A DNA stretch of 60,000 nt from Mesostigma viride (Eukaryota; Streptophyta; Mesostigmatophyceae; Mesostigmatales; Mesostigmataceae). Shown piece after piece: positions 1 through 12,136 of this stretch. A model generated the notes under the pieces. It did not search any database. It had not been told where the DNA came from and saw only the letters and a list, made by a program, of their open reading frames with translations. The stretch is from the NCBI GenBank assembly GCA_009746045.1, contig RPFO01001595.1, positions 42,501 through 102,500 of the forward strand, in the 5' to 3' direction. Position numbers and translations under genes: made by a program. Position 1 is the stretch's first letter, and each line of letters begins with the position of its first letter.

Positions 1-369
1 CTATGGGCTGTACTGGGTGTAACTGCTGGTATACCCACCCAAATGATGACCCCAATGGCTCAAACTGTTCAGCAACTATTTGTTTATCATCCCTGAAGCA
101 GTAGGTGCCTAGCTCTTACAGCATAATTCAAAATGCACATTCTACCAAAAATGAAAACGCTCGTCTTGACCCCCCTGACTTTGACGGCAATTATACATGG
201 CCTACCCTGCATATATGTAAGGTTGTGATATACCAACCCGAAGGGCAACTCATGGACATGCTTGGCCCCCAAGGACAGCCATTGGATATGGGTGGGTTGG
301 ATGCCATCTGGTTTGCAAAATTGTGAAGTTACAGCCGATGCATCGGCAGTATTTCTGCCCATTTAGGGG
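1..369 (-). mobile_element. TTAA element family A, copy A1 (partial, enters from left edge)
   Basis: The sequence matches the left ends of copies at 2805, 7505, 23087 and 59301 in reverse complement. It ends at 369 with the family terminus CCATTTAGGGG, followed by TTAA (370-373). A subterminal palindrome GCCGATGCATCGGC lies near 335-348. The other end is outside the window. The long minus-strand reading frame here recurs in the other copies only because the DNA is repeated; it resembles no transposase I know, so I do not call it a gene. The TTAA next to a CCCC-starting terminus suggests a piggyBac-like non-autonomous element. Confidence 0.8.
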
Positions 370-373
370 TTAA

Positions 374-2079
374 CCCCTAAATGGTAGCAACTCAGTCCTA
401 AAAATCGGACTGAGTTGCACATCTCTGCACATATGTTTCTCCATGGCCTAAAAACAATTTCTGGCTACCTCTTGGTACCAAGCATGCATTTATGTTGAAT
501 TTCTTTGGGGACATGCCACTGGTCCCATATCTTTGACTTTAGGGTGCTATAAATAGCACCAACCCCAGGGGGGTACGGAAAAATGGGGTTTGAGACATAC
601 ATCATGCAATATGGACCACTTATACAAATATATAGGCCCTGGAATTTCAAAGGCAGTTAGTTTATATCACAGGCATGCCATCAATGCATTCACAACATGA
701 CATGCTACAGAACTGCACAAGCTAGCTAGCAAAAATCCCAAAATAGCTCATTCCTAAAAATAGGACTAAGTTTTTTTAGGGTGGTTGGCTAGCACTACCG
801 TTGTGGTTTCCTATCCCAATGTGGCATAAAACATCATAGCTGGCCACACATGCATCCTCCAACACATTTCCAGCATATAAAACAGCAGCTCATGCTATAT
901 AATAGTGTAAATCTAGTGCCATTGGGCAGAAAGCACGCGTAGAAGGCACATGCAAGGAGCTGATTACCAACGTACCCTATACGCTACAAACACCTTCAAA
1001 ATACAAGGAAAAAGGAAAGAAACAAAATTAGCAACTTGCTGATGCTTCAATGCAAGCAGATCCCAGGCATCTCTATGTCTCTAACACACAGCAAACACAC
1101 AAAAAGAAGGCGGACTTGGCCAGCATGCATGCCTAGAACTGGGCAGAAAAACACTCGCCCTGAGTTGTTAAAGCAACGGAAAGCATCGTATCATCACAAT
1201 AAACATTATTACAAACGATATCTGTCGTTATACCAGCATTCATGTTGTAGCATACGCTAAAAGCAGTAAAAACTCGTCCAAAAGCTGGCCGAGGTAATAT
1301 TACTACCCAGCCATCACAAGCCTATCCACAGAAGCAATAAAGCAACAAAAAGACACTCATAAAGCCTCGATTATAGCCCCGAGACTTGTATCGAAACAAT
1401 ATATGACACATGCGCGGTCACTGAGACATGATAAAAGGCTAAAACGTACCTGGTCGAAACCGCAGATTACCTTGTTTGCGGGAGCTAGCACGTCCACCCC
1501 ACGAACGTAGTCTCAATTATGTCCTGCCCGCCATTGATGATCAACTGTGCTAGGAACAACGTAACTAACTCATCCATGTGCAAAAATCCGAACTTTTCCT
1601 GCCGAGCAACAAGTAGAGCTTGCACTGTCATCGCCTGGCCGCTCACGCGATTTGCTGCGCCGCCACATAACCTCGGGACATGTCTAGGCATTTGTAAATG
1701 ATGCACGGCTACGCATATAGCATTTAAAAGACCTAGGGATGATGCCTACGAAGTTTCATTCGAATACGTCAAGCCATGCTCTCGCCCCAGTCAGTTGTTT
1801 GTGCCACCATAGCCGCGGACGTGAATAATTTTTATTCACGTCGTCCTCGTTTGGCCATGGTACCCCCACCACTTTCCTTGACCATAGGTCCCTGTCCAGG
1901 TGTCCAAAAGTAGTAAACCAGGGGTGCACGAGAATCTACAAATCTAGATCTCAAAGCTGGTCCAGAGAGAATCTTAAAAAGTTTGCTAGAATCTGAGCTA
2001 GTTCTGCCACAAACTCGGTCCGTTAAATAGGACTGAGAAAAACTCAGTCCTTTAAAACGGACCGAGTACCATTTAAGGG
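374..2079 (+). mobile_element. TTAA element family B (non-autonomous, about 1.7 kb)
   Basis: The left end is TTAA (370-373) followed by CCCCTAAATGGTA. The right end is ACCATTTAAGGG followed by TTAA (2080-2083). Just inside both ends are palindromes built on CTCAGTCC/GGACTGAG (about 391-417 and 2013-2066), and the same motif recurs in diverged form near 750-770. A 10-bp-stem hairpin sits at 1819-1841. No transposase-like ORF is visible. The left TTAA is shared with element A1. The right flank (2080-2170) is the reverse complement of a repeat whose uninterrupted copies lie at 33.8 and 34.5 kb, which shows the pre-insertion TTAA. Confidence 0.75.
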
Positions 2080-2083
2080 TTAA

Positions 2084-2170
2084 GGTCACTGTTAACTGCT
2101 GCATTTGTGGCAGGGCTCCACTTATTGTATTCAATCAAATGCTGGTCTTCCTGGGAGCTCCGTGATCTTA
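2084..2170 (-). repeat. Repeat G fragment interrupted by element B
   Basis: This is the reverse complement of the segments at 33727-33862 and 34479-34612, which share the blocks AGATCACTGAGCTCCC and AATACAATAAGTGGAGCC. In those copies the sequence reads GTGGCCTTAAGGTTTC through the point where element B is inserted here. The identity of the parent repeat is unknown. Confidence 0.7.
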
Positions 2171-2521
2171 AAAAATAAACATCCAACTTTCGCAATGCAT
2201 ATGTAGCAGAACCAGGAGAGCAGCAGGTTAAATCGCAGGTGAAGAAATAGTCCAGCTCGTTGTGTAGTACAAACTGTTAGTAGTCACCACAATTGCACGA
2301 ATTTGTTGGCACAAGGGCAGGCTGCCATTGAGTCACAAGCAAACCGGGTAAGTCCTCATGAGGGTCATCATATAAATCGTACCCGTGCAGTTTAACAAGG
2401 ACCAAAAACATTCTACTGTCGCCGCCCTTGTGTCATAATTTGCCATCATGTGACATAATTATGTTGCCATCACTTTTTACAATTGCTTGGCTTCAGTCTG
2501 AACATTTTTTGTTTTGCTGGG

Positions 2522-2709
2522 ATGTGGGTGATCTGTGATGTGTCCCATGCAGCGCCTGATACTGACGCCCTGCTTGCTCTGAAGAGGGATTTAACCAACC
2601 CAGGCAGTGATTTTGGCAACTGGGATGGAGAGGATGCCTGCGGGGCCATTGTGGAGAGCGGTGTTGTTGCTTGCGAGAACAATCGCGTCGTGGAGATTAA
2701 CCTGAACGT
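2522..2709 (+). CDS. LRR gene, exon with LRR N-terminal cap (LRRNT_2-like)
   Basis: The frame encodes a plant-type LRR N-terminal cap: DTDALLALKRDL, a Trp-Asp context (FGNWDG), two cysteines (DACG, VVACENN) and RVVEINLNV running into the first LRR beta strand. The donor is GTAAGT at 2710, leaving phase 2 (codon GT|G). It joins in frame to the exon at 17495, giving EINLNV-FGMMGTISPEIG, the usual cap-to-LRR1 transition. The 5' limit is uncertain. ATG at 2522 gives a short hydrophobic start (MWVICDVSHA), but an acceptor-like CCCATGCAG ends at 2551, so a separate upstream signal-peptide exon is possible. Such proteins are normally secreted or membrane-bound. Confidence 0.75.
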
Positions 2710-2804
2710 GTAAGTAGGCATGCCAGGCTTTGTTACAGTATTGGCTGTCATGAAGTGGTCACTGAGGCTTCAGTGTTCAAGAGTTCCTAGTTGTCAGATT
2801 TTAA

Positions 2805-4495
2805 CCCCTAAATGGGCAGGATTGCTGCCGAAAAATCGGATGTAAAATCACTATTTTGTAAACCACCCCACAACCAACATACCAACATCCAAGGGCTGTC
2901 CTTGGGAGTCAAGCATGTCCATGACTTGCCCTTTGCCATGAGCTATCACAAGCCCACATATCTGCAGGGCAGGCCATAGAAAACTACCGTCAAAGTTAGG
3001 GGGGTCAAGACGCGTGCTTTCATTCTTGGTATATTGTGCATTTTCAATTATATAACTAGACCTAGACACCTACCACTTCAGGGATGATAAATAATTAGTT
3101 GCTGAACAGTTTGAGCCATTGGGGTCATCATTTGGGTGGGTATACCAGTAGTTACACCCAGTGCAGCCTATAGGTGTACCATTGGTAAAAAGCAACCAAG
3201 AGGGTAGTAGGGGTGGGCATACTACCTACTAATATGGCCCCCAACCATGCCATACAACACATTTCCCTTCCACAATGATGGGGAAACATAGCTGCATCAT
3301 CACACTGCCCTTATGTGGCACCTATGTGCAGGTGCCACCTTGTCCATGCACGTAGGTAATGCGGTACGGATACCCTACGCAAGGCATGCATTCTAGGAGG
3401 CAGCCACCAACAAACTGGTGATGTTGAGCCTATTTCAGCCTGCCCTAGCAAGGATAAACTAGGCCTTAGCTGCTATAGCTTGCCAGGTGATGGCCAGCAG
3501 ACCTGGTGGCACATGCTGACAGTGGGAAGCTTTTGCTCACCATTACATGCTTGATGATGCCACAGAGACCAGCCAACTGCCTCACACTCATGCAATATGT
3601 GTGTGGGAAATATATAAGAAACATATATGGAGGTATTCAAACCCATACAGCCTCTAAAAATCAGCACCAGCACACTATGGCAGGTCAATAGACTAAGGGA
3701 AGCATCTAAGAAGGGTGTTTTAGGAAGGGGCCAGGCCATGGTCAAGAAAGAGCATGAATAATGCAAAAAGAAAGTGCTACACAAGCTAGGACGTATATAT
3801 AAATGTCATACATCGATAGGAAAACGATGATTAAGCTTTACCTGGCATGGCTGGCGTTACCTTGGCCCAGGCGTTGGCCGCGAAATGGCGCATTTCGGCA
3901 CAACAAAGTTGTGCAGCATGGTCACTAGATTGGGATATTTCTGGCCAGCCTTGCACGTTTACGACTAGAATGCATCATAAAAAGTACGAAGCAACCGATA
4001 TATCCCTTAAAATACGCCAGAAAGGTACTGCTGTCAACGTTTCTATCGTCCGGCCTGATCCCAGGTTTTTCCAGCAAGAACGCTGCCGACACCTATCAAA
4101 TGGCCTTTTCGCGAACCAAAAATTGGAATGTATGATCTTTAGGACATATAAAATCTATTTCTCATGTTTGGCCAGCAAATTCGACCGCAAACGTAAATGC
4201 CATGCGTGTGCGCAAGCCGCCATGGCCAGGTCGTCGTTTTCCGGAATGCACGTTGTACGTGAAAAAGTACGCTGACCCCTTGTACTTTGACCGGCCAGAA
4301 CACCTCTATAACTTTGTCAGAAGTATGCAAACCCTAGTATCATGCTGTGAGGAAACTTATAAACTTTCGATCTTCTCAGCTAAACGTTTCCTGATTCTCA
4401 ATAGTATTCGCGGCATTTGGTCCCCCGCGGAAGTGCCGATATATCGGCTGTAAGTCGATTTTTGGCGGAAAATCGGCAGCCAGACCATTTAGGGG
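2805..4495 (+). mobile_element. TTAA element family A, copy A2 (full length, 1.69 kb)
   Basis: It is bounded by TTAA at 2801-2804 and 4496-4499. The terminal inverted repeats are CCCCTAAATGG and CCATTTAGGGG, with subterminal palindromes of the GCCGA...TCGGC type at both ends (about 2824-2838 and 4435-4480). It lies in the LRR gene's first large intron. Small ORFs (e.g. 3847-4275) also occur in copies A3 and A4 but are disrupted differently in each, so I treat the element as non-autonomous. Confidence 0.88.
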
Positions 4496-4499
4496 TTAA

Positions 4500-5579
4500 G
4501 TGAGGGTACTTCACTACATATGCGTTGACCATCTTGCTGTTTTAAGATGACCAGTGGTGTGCAGAAAGTATGCTCGTATGCATACACGCATGTATCATAA
4601 CAGATACTCTAAGCTATGAATAGACCGGCTTCGACGATGTAAGATCGGTTGATATTAGTTAGATTCGGCTACGTCCTCTAGGTTTGTACGTTACACTACA
4701 ACCAGATTCCAGCTGTGGTCAACCTGCCTACTTCGGCGATACTAGAATATCGCGTAGGTCCGTGCGTAGTACTCCTAGTGGTGAGTCTTAGGTCTAGTGG
4801 TGAGTCATTTTCTATAGATTCAGCAATATCGGACATATTGGCACCCCTCTCTGGTAAAGAGGTTTTTCGCAGTTGGGCTGTTTCGAAACGTTAAGTGAGA
4901 TGCCTTCGGATCGGGAGACTCACACAGCCGCGAAATCATGCCAAAGGCCCTATGTTCGATTCCTTGCTGGTAGCTTCTAGGCTTTCTTACTTTCTGTGTT
5001 CCGCGGAATCTCAGATTTGGGCAGCTAGCGTTTTCACGACGATGAATAGACCAGCTTGGAGTTTTCACAGAATGACCGTGTGCGGAATTTCCTGCTAAAC
5101 AGTACGTAAAAGTACGCTAGCATGCATGTATCCTTGCCCGGGCGTCCCTATTTACGTGCATCACTTGTCCCTACAAAGTTTGAAACAGGCATAGATGTTC
5201 GGCCTTTTGTGGCTGTAACCAGAGAGGATGCGTCTGGGATTTCTTAAGCCCAGCACTAAGCTGTATTAAAGCTACATACTGTACATATGGCCAACTCACT
5301 TCTGAGAAGTAAAGCCGCATAAAGTAATGAATAATGCATACAGTATATTTTTTGAGCGCTCAACTTGAATAGTGAGGCTATGGATGGGGGTTGTTACTGG
5401 TATGTGGTGGTTGGCTTTTCGCCCCAGAGCTGCAGACTAAAGCATGGCATCTGCTCAACTGCTGTCGATCATCATGCGTGCCGGGGATCAGTTATACTAA
5501 AATAGTGGCATAACCTTATGCGCCCAGCGCAAAGGTCCAACCAGAATTACAAAAAATCGAGGAGCAACCAAAGAATGCA
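4500..5579. other. Intronic spacer, no feature recognised
   Basis: This unique-looking sequence lies between element A2 and the tRNA-Asn half gene. Only short ORFs occur, and I see no domain, no long repeat and no exon-like LRR block. Confidence 0.5.
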
Positions 5580-5616
5580 CCTTCAGTAGCTCAGAGGTAG
5601 AGCAAATGGCTGTTAA
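5580..5616 (+). tRNA. tRNA-Asn(GTT) 5' half, split in the anticodon loop
   Basis: This is a tRNA 5' half with acceptor CCTTCAG, box A TAGCTCAGAGG with a GCTC/GAGC D stem, anticodon stem AATGG and loop CTGTTAA, where GTT is the Asn anticodon. Sequence homology stops at TTAA (5613-5616), where a transposon terminus begins (CCCTTGGACGG). The matching 3' half resumes after TTAA at 15476. Joined, the halves give a 5-of-5-paired anticodon stem (AATGG/CCATT). This copy should be non-functional unless the element is excised precisely. Confidence 0.88.
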
Positions 5617-5796
5617 CCCTTGGACGGTGTCCAACTGGTTCCTAAAAGTAGTTACCAGTTTCACTTTGCATTATAAGGTCCACAAACCAACCTAATAACA
5701 ATACTATCCATATTGGGACCAAAGCACACACATATACATAGTTACTTGGGGGTCATGCCATTGGTCATGTTGCACTGTCCTATGGGTACATATAAA

Positions 5797-7500
5797 CACG
5801 TCGTTTGTACCGACTCAGTCCTCTGGAGAGGACTGAGTTGATCAACTTTGAGATCATGTAGCAGAAAGGGCAGGGGGGTACCCCATATGTTGAGGTGCCT
5901 CATAGCAGTTAATATCTTGCTCTGTGTCTTGAATATGTGTAAAAAATCATACATGGACCGGAGCATGTAGAATTTTACTCGGGTGTTGACCCTTACTCGC
6001 ACTTTTTGATGTATAGGTGTGTATTAAAAAAATAAATCAATACCATATGCATGTAGAAAAATCATAAACATGTGAAAAATAAAGTTCTTGAAACGTGGCA
6101 AAAAACTGGGCTCAATTTGGCCACTGCCACTGCCTGAAACACGCCAAAAACTGCCAGTCCTCTGGAGAGGACTGAGCCTTTGCTAGCAAAATGCTAGCAT
6201 GTAAGTGCGGTCATACTACACACCACCGTGGCCACCAACCATCCCAATCAACTCATTTCCCTTCAAGCATAACAGGACAACACACTTGCATCATCATATT
6301 GCAGTTATACTAGACCTTATCATGTGTGAGAGCCTATGCCTGCACGTAGGGAATGGGTTTGGATACCTACCAACAAAGGGTAATATTATAAGTGTCAACC
6401 ACCAATATAATGGGTAGATTAAGCATAGTTCATTTGTTTCTAACAAGAATATATATGGCTAAAACTGTTTTGCATTTCCATGGTATGGCCAACATAGTTG
6501 CTGGCACCTGATGGCAGTGGTTTATCACCAAGACTTTTCACTCACCCGCATAAGCTTGAAAGCACCCATGATGCAACCCATGGCCACATAACCATGCAGT
6601 ATAAACGAAGCATAGGAATAACTAATATCTATGAAGGTGTTCAAACCTGTACAGCTCCTAAAAACCTACACAACTACACTGGGGTGAGGCAAACGCCTGG
6701 TAACATCATCTGAAAATGGGGTTTTAGAGAGGGGCAGGCAACGGTCAAGAAAGAGCATCAAGACTTGAACCTGACAACGCCTTGCAAGCTTAAACTCATG
6801 TACAAACATTAAGAAGCGATGAGGCGACGATATTCCAGCTTTACCAGGCACGGACGGCGTTACCTTGGCCCAGGCGGTGCCCACAAAACTGGCACTTTGC
6901 GGTACACAAACCATGACGTGACAGAGAGGTCGAAATCATCAAATCTATGCTGTCACTCAATTTATTATCATACTATGCACGATAAAAGGTAGAAAGAAAC
7001 CTATAAACCCTCGAAATTGCGCCGGAACGCAATCACAGTTGTCATTCCGTCGACCTGTCTGATTGCAGTTTTTCCTAGCAAGAACAGTGCCGACACCTGC
7101 TAAATCGCATCCCCGCGAGCCAAAAGTTGAGTTGTATCATCTATAGGACATATAAAAGCTATTTCCTGAGTTTGGCCAGCTAACTCTTCCGCAAACGTAA
7201 ACTGCATGCATGGGGGCAAGCCGCCATGGCTACATAGGTCGTGCATTTCCGGAACGCACGTTTCACGGGAAAAAGTACCGTTACCACCTGTACTTTGACC
7301 GTACATTTGACCGCTCATACCAAATCCAAAAAAATCCCAAAAATATGTCCAAGAAAGATCTTTTCACGTAGTATTTGAGTAAATTTTGAGAGAATTTTTT
7401 TGTCAAAAATTCTGACCGGGGCGAATTTTCTACGAAATCCAAAAACTCGGTCCTCTGGTTGAACTCAGTCCTCTCCATAGGACTGGATACAAACGACGTG
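5797..7500 (+). mobile_element. TTAA element family D, copy D1
   Basis: The termini are CACGTCGTTTGTA (left, 5797) and its inverse TACAAACGACGTG (right, ending at 7500). The right flank is TTAA (7501-7504). The left flank is TAAA, a probably mutated TTAA. A palindrome CTCAGTCCTCTGGAGAGGACTGAG sits at about 5814-5837 and a near copy around 6158-6176. The interior shares diverged blocks with family A (for example around GGCGTTACCTTGGCCCAGG at about 6857), so A and D have a common ancestor despite unrelated termini. It is nested in element E. Confidence 0.8.
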
Positions 7501-7504
7501 TTAA

Positions 7505-9182
7505 CCCCTAAATGGTCTGAGATCCTGCCGATAAATCGGCTGGATCTTCACAATTTTGCAAACCAGATGCCACCCAACCTACCCATATCCAATGGCTGTC
7601 CTTGGGGGCCAAGCATGTCCATGAGTTGCCCTTCGGGTTGGTATATCACAACCTCACATATATGCAGGGTAGGCCATGTTTAACTGCCGTCAAAGTCAGG
7701 GGGGTCAAGACGCGCGTTTTCATTTTTGGTAGAATGTGCATTTTGAATTATGTTATAAGACCTAGGCACCTACCACTTCAGGGATGATAAACAATTAGTT
7801 GCTGAACAGTTTGAGCCATTGGGGTCATCATTTGGGTGGGTATACCAGCAGTTACACCCAGTACAGCCCATAGGGGTACCGTTGGTAAAAAGCAACCAAG
7901 GGAGTAGGGGTGGGCATACTACCTCCTAATATGGCCCCCAACCATGCCAAACAATACATTTCCCTTCCACAATGATGGGGAAACATAACTGCATCATCAC
8001 ACTGCCCTTACATGGCACCTATGTGCAGGTGCCACCTTGTCCATGCACGTAGGTAACGTGGTACGGACACCCTACACAAGGCATGCATTCTAGGAGGCAG
8101 CCACCAACAAACTAGTGGTGTTGAGCCTATTTCAGCCTGCCCTAGCAAGGATAAACAAGGCCTAAGCTGCTATAGCTTGCCAGGTGATGGCCAGCACACC
8201 TGGTGGCACATGCTGACAATGGGAAGCTTTTACTCACCAGTTACGTGCTTGATGATGCCACAGAGACCAGCCAACTGCCTCACACTCATGCAATATGTGT
8301 ATGGGAAATGTATAACAAACATATATGGAGGTATTCAAACCCATACATACAGCCTCTAAAACTTATCACCATCACCCTGTGGCAGGTCAACTGACTGAGG
8401 GAAGCATCTAAGAAGGGTGTTTTAGAAAGGGGCCAGGCCAGGGTCAAGAAAGAGCATGAATAGTGCAAAAAGAATGTGCTACACAAGCTAGAACGTATAT
8501 ATAAACGTCAAACATCGATAGGAAAACGATGCTTAAGCTTTACCAGGCATGGATGGCGTTACCTTGGCCCAGGCGGTGGCCGCAAAATGGCGCATTTCGG
8601 CACACTAAAGTTGTGCAGCATGGTCGCTGGATTCGGCGATTTCTGGCCACCCTTGCACGTTTACGACTAAGATGTATCATAAAAAGTACAAAGAAACCAA
8701 TATATCCTTTAAAATACGCCGGAAATGTATTGCTGTCAACGTTTCTATCGTCCGGCCTGATCGCAGTTTTTTCCAGCAAGAACGCTGCCGACACCTATCA
8801 AATGGCATTCCCGCGAACCAAAAATTGGCCTGTATGATCTTTAGGACGTTTAAAATCAATATCCTAAGTTTGGCCAGAAAATTCGAACGCAAACGTAAAT
8901 GCCATGCGTGGGCGCAAGCCGCCATGGCCAGGTCGTCGTTTTCCGGAATGCACGTTGTACGTGAAAAAGTACCCTGACCCCTTGTACTTTGACCGGCCAG
9001 AACACCTCTATAACTTTGTCAGAAGTATGCAAACCCTAGTACCATGCTGTGAAGAATTTTATGAACTTTCGATCTTCTCAGCTAAACTTTTCCTAATTCT
9101 CAATAGATTTCGCGGCATCTGGTCCCCCGAGAAGGGGCCGTGTTACGCCTCGCGGAAAATCGGCAGCAAGACCATTTAGGGG
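7505..9182 (+). mobile_element. TTAA element family A, copy A3
   Basis: Both ends carry CCCCTAAATGG/CCATTTAGGGG, with TTAA at 7501-7504 and 9183-9186. The left TTAA is also the right TTAA of element D1, so A3 landed in D1's target duplication. The interior is highly similar to A2 throughout. The right flank begins with a run of about 26 cytosines (9190-9213) followed by an AGGGGGGGG block. Confidence 0.88.
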
Positions 9183-9186
9183 TTAA

Positions 9187-9712
9187 GGACCCCCCCCCCC
9201 CCCCCCCCCCCCAGGGGGGGGCGCTGGGTGCGAGACATGACACACTTATCATGCATTATTGGACGTTTAGACGGTGAAGTTGACCCTGGCCTCGTCAAGG
9301 CAGTTGCTCAGGTAGCTGGGCATGGCTAGTGAACACTGACACCGGAGGTTGTCCCAGGGACCCATCAGGCAGATCTAAAAATAACTGGTCACTAAAAATT
9401 TGGACCAGTTTCCTTGGTACAATTGCTATCATTACAAGGCAAGTTTCCTAGTCCATATTGTCAAAGAACATCATAGATGGCAAGGCATGCATAGTTTCAT
9501 CAATCCCAGCCTACAGAACATGCACTATAGCATCCAAACATAGATAACAACGCCAATGCACAGCTGCACTCCTACGTATCATGGCATGGTACAGGGGGGA
9601 AGACTATAGCCAACACACTAACTACCACATGCTCATTTTTTCTCACATGGCGATGCTCTAATGAGCGTGTTCCAAAAGGCCTAGCATGGTGACAATACTA
9701 GTTTAACACGTC
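9187..9712 (+). other. Element E interior segment between nested A3 and D2
   Basis: It starts with a poly-C tract and a short G run that could pair with it. It then carries the E-type palindrome ACTGGTCACTAAAAATTTGGACCAGT (about 9385-9410), the counterpart of element B's CTCATTCCTAAAAATAGGACTAAG near 747. That correspondence ties this piece to element E rather than to host intron. No ORF of interest. Confidence 0.55.
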
Positions 9713-9716
9713 GTTT

Positions 9717-11407
9717 GTACCGACTCAGTCCTCTGGAGAGGACTGAGTTGACCAACTTTGAGATCATGTAGCAGAAAGGGTAGGGGGGTACCCCATATGT
9801 TTGAGGTGCCTAATAGCAGTTAATATCTTGCTCTGTGTCTGGGATATGTGTAAAAAATCATACATGGACCGGGTCATGTAGAATTTTACTCGGGTGTTGA
9901 CCCTTACTCGCGATTTGGCACTTTTTGATGTATAGGTGTGTGTTAAAAAAATAAATCAATTCCATATGCATGTAGAAAAATCTTAAACATGTGCAAAATA
10001 AAGTTCTTGAAACGTGGCAAAAAACTGGGCTCGATTTGGCCACTGCCACTGCCTGAATCACGCCAAAAACTGCCAGTCCTCTGGAGAGGACTGGGGCTTT
10101 GCTAGCAATAAGCAAGCATGCAAGTGTGGTCATACTATGTACACACCACCGTGGCCACCAACCATCCCAATCAACTCATTTCCCTTCAAGCATAACAGGA
10201 CAACACACTTGCATCATCATAGTGCAGTTATATCATACCTTATCATGTGTGAGAGCCTATGCCTGCACGTAGGGAATGGGTTTGGATACCTACCAACAAA
10301 GGGTTATATTATAAGTGTCAACCACCAATATAATGGGTAGATTAAGAATAGAGATGGCTAACACTGTTTTGCCTTGCCATGGTATGGCCAACCTAGTTGC
10401 TGGCACCTGGTGGCAGTGGTTTATCACCAAGACTTTTCACTCACCCGCATAAGCTTGAAAGCACCCTTGATGCAACCCATGGCCACATAACCATGCAGTA
10501 TAAACGAAGCATAGGAATAAATAACATCTATGAAGGTGTTCAAACCTGTACAGCTCCTAAACACCTGCACAACTACTCTGGGGTAAGGCAAACGCCTGGT
10601 AACATCATCTGAAAATGGGGTTTTAGAGAGGGGCAGGCACCGGTCAAGAAAGAGCATCAAGACTTGAACCTGACAACTCCTTGCAAGCTTAAACTCATGT
10701 ACAAACATTAAGAAGCGATGAGGCGACGATATTCCAGCTTTACCAGGCACTGACGGCGTTACCTTGGCCCAGGCGGTGCCCGCAAAACTGGCACTTTGCG
10801 GTACAGAAACCATGACGTGACAGAAAGGTCGAAATCATCAAATGTATGATGCCACTCAATTTATTCTAATACTATGCACGATAAAAGGTAGAAAGAAACC
10901 TATAAACCCTCGAATTCGCGCCGGAACGCAATCGCAGTCGTCAATTCCGTCGACCTGCCTGATCGCTGTATTTTCTAGCAAGAACAGTGCCGACACCTGC
11001 TAAATCGCATCCCCGCGAGCTAAAAGTTGACTTATCTCATCTATATGACATATAAAAACTAATTCCTGAGTTTGGCCAGCTAACTCTTCCGCAAACGTAA
11101 ACTGCATGCATGGGCGCAAGCCGCCATGGCTAGGTCGTGCATTTCCGGAACGCACATTTCACGGGAAAAAGTACCCTTACCACCTGTACTTTGACCGTAC
11201 ATTTGACCGCTCATACCAAATCCAAAAAAATCCCAAAAATATGTCCAAGAAAGATCTTTTCACGTAGTATTTGAATAAATTTTGAGGGAATTTTTTTGTC
11301 AAACATTCTGACCGGGGCGAATTTTCTACGAAACCAAAAAACTCAGTCCTCTGGAGAGGACTGAGTTCAACTCAGTCCTCTCCATAGGACTGGATACAAA
11401 CGACGTG
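9717..11407 (+). mobile_element. TTAA element family D, copy D2
   Basis: Intact TTAA copies flank both sides (9713-9716 and 11408-11411), with inverted termini CACGTCGTTTG/CAAACGACGTG. Palindromes CTCAGTCCTCTGGAGAGGACTGAG occur at about 9724-9747 and 11342-11365, with a related copy at about 10076-10092. It is near-identical to D1. No transposase-like reading frame. Confidence 0.88.
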
Positions 11408-11411
11408 TTAA

Positions 11412-12136
11412 GCTCATTTTATGCTGGGCTTGCTTATATTATCTGCTAATCGTACGAAGCAACAACACAGCAACAAGAGGCATTGTCACGGTAGTGGTGA
11501 TCTGTGAGCTTTACATGTTGCCATGTAAAGCTCAAAATCATCACTAACGTGCGGCTTCAACTATATTTCATGTTGGTGTGAAGAAATGAAACCATGTATG
11601 GTAGCTAGCAAGGGCTAATAGTAAGTATGACACTATGCCAAGGCCCAAGTGCACACGTAGCAAAGGGGTGCAAGGGGCTGTGTTATACATGCATCCAAAA
11701 CATGAGAAACGGTCTCCACGTGCATGGCCAAAGTGAAAGAATGTAGAGACAATGCACTGACATTGTATTTTATGCCAGCAAGGCACTGGGGCTTCCATGC
11801 TTGTTACATGGAGTGACTGCACAATGGGGCAGGTTTCCCATACTAGCAAAGCAAAAAGGCCAACCTAAAACAGGTAAGAATACCAACTGTCTTGAAGTTC
11901 TTAGGCAGTAAAAACCATCGTGATAGCATAAAACACTTTTCTAAATGTTATATCAATCGTTATTTTAGTATATTTGGTGTAAACACGGCTAATCATAAAG
12001 AAAACGGATGAAAAACTGATCGCAGGGGTTGTGTCCAACAACCACCATAGACCAATCCATAGAGTAGTAAAATAGTGACTTTTAGCCTATCAAATGTTCG
12101 ATTACAGGTCCAAGATTACTTACCAAACGATAGAAT
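11412..12136 (+). other. Element E interior, no gene recognised
   Basis: A perfect 12-bp-stem hairpin GAGCTTTACATG-TTGC-CATGTAAAGCTC lies at about 11506-11533. Otherwise I see only short ORFs and no conserved domain. Confidence 0.45.

Noticed and set aside
3847-4275. ORFs in family A elements (also at 8672, 24923) as a transposase
   Set aside because: The frames are conserved only as far as the DNA repeat is, break differently in each copy, and show no DDE/DDD or zinc-finger pattern.
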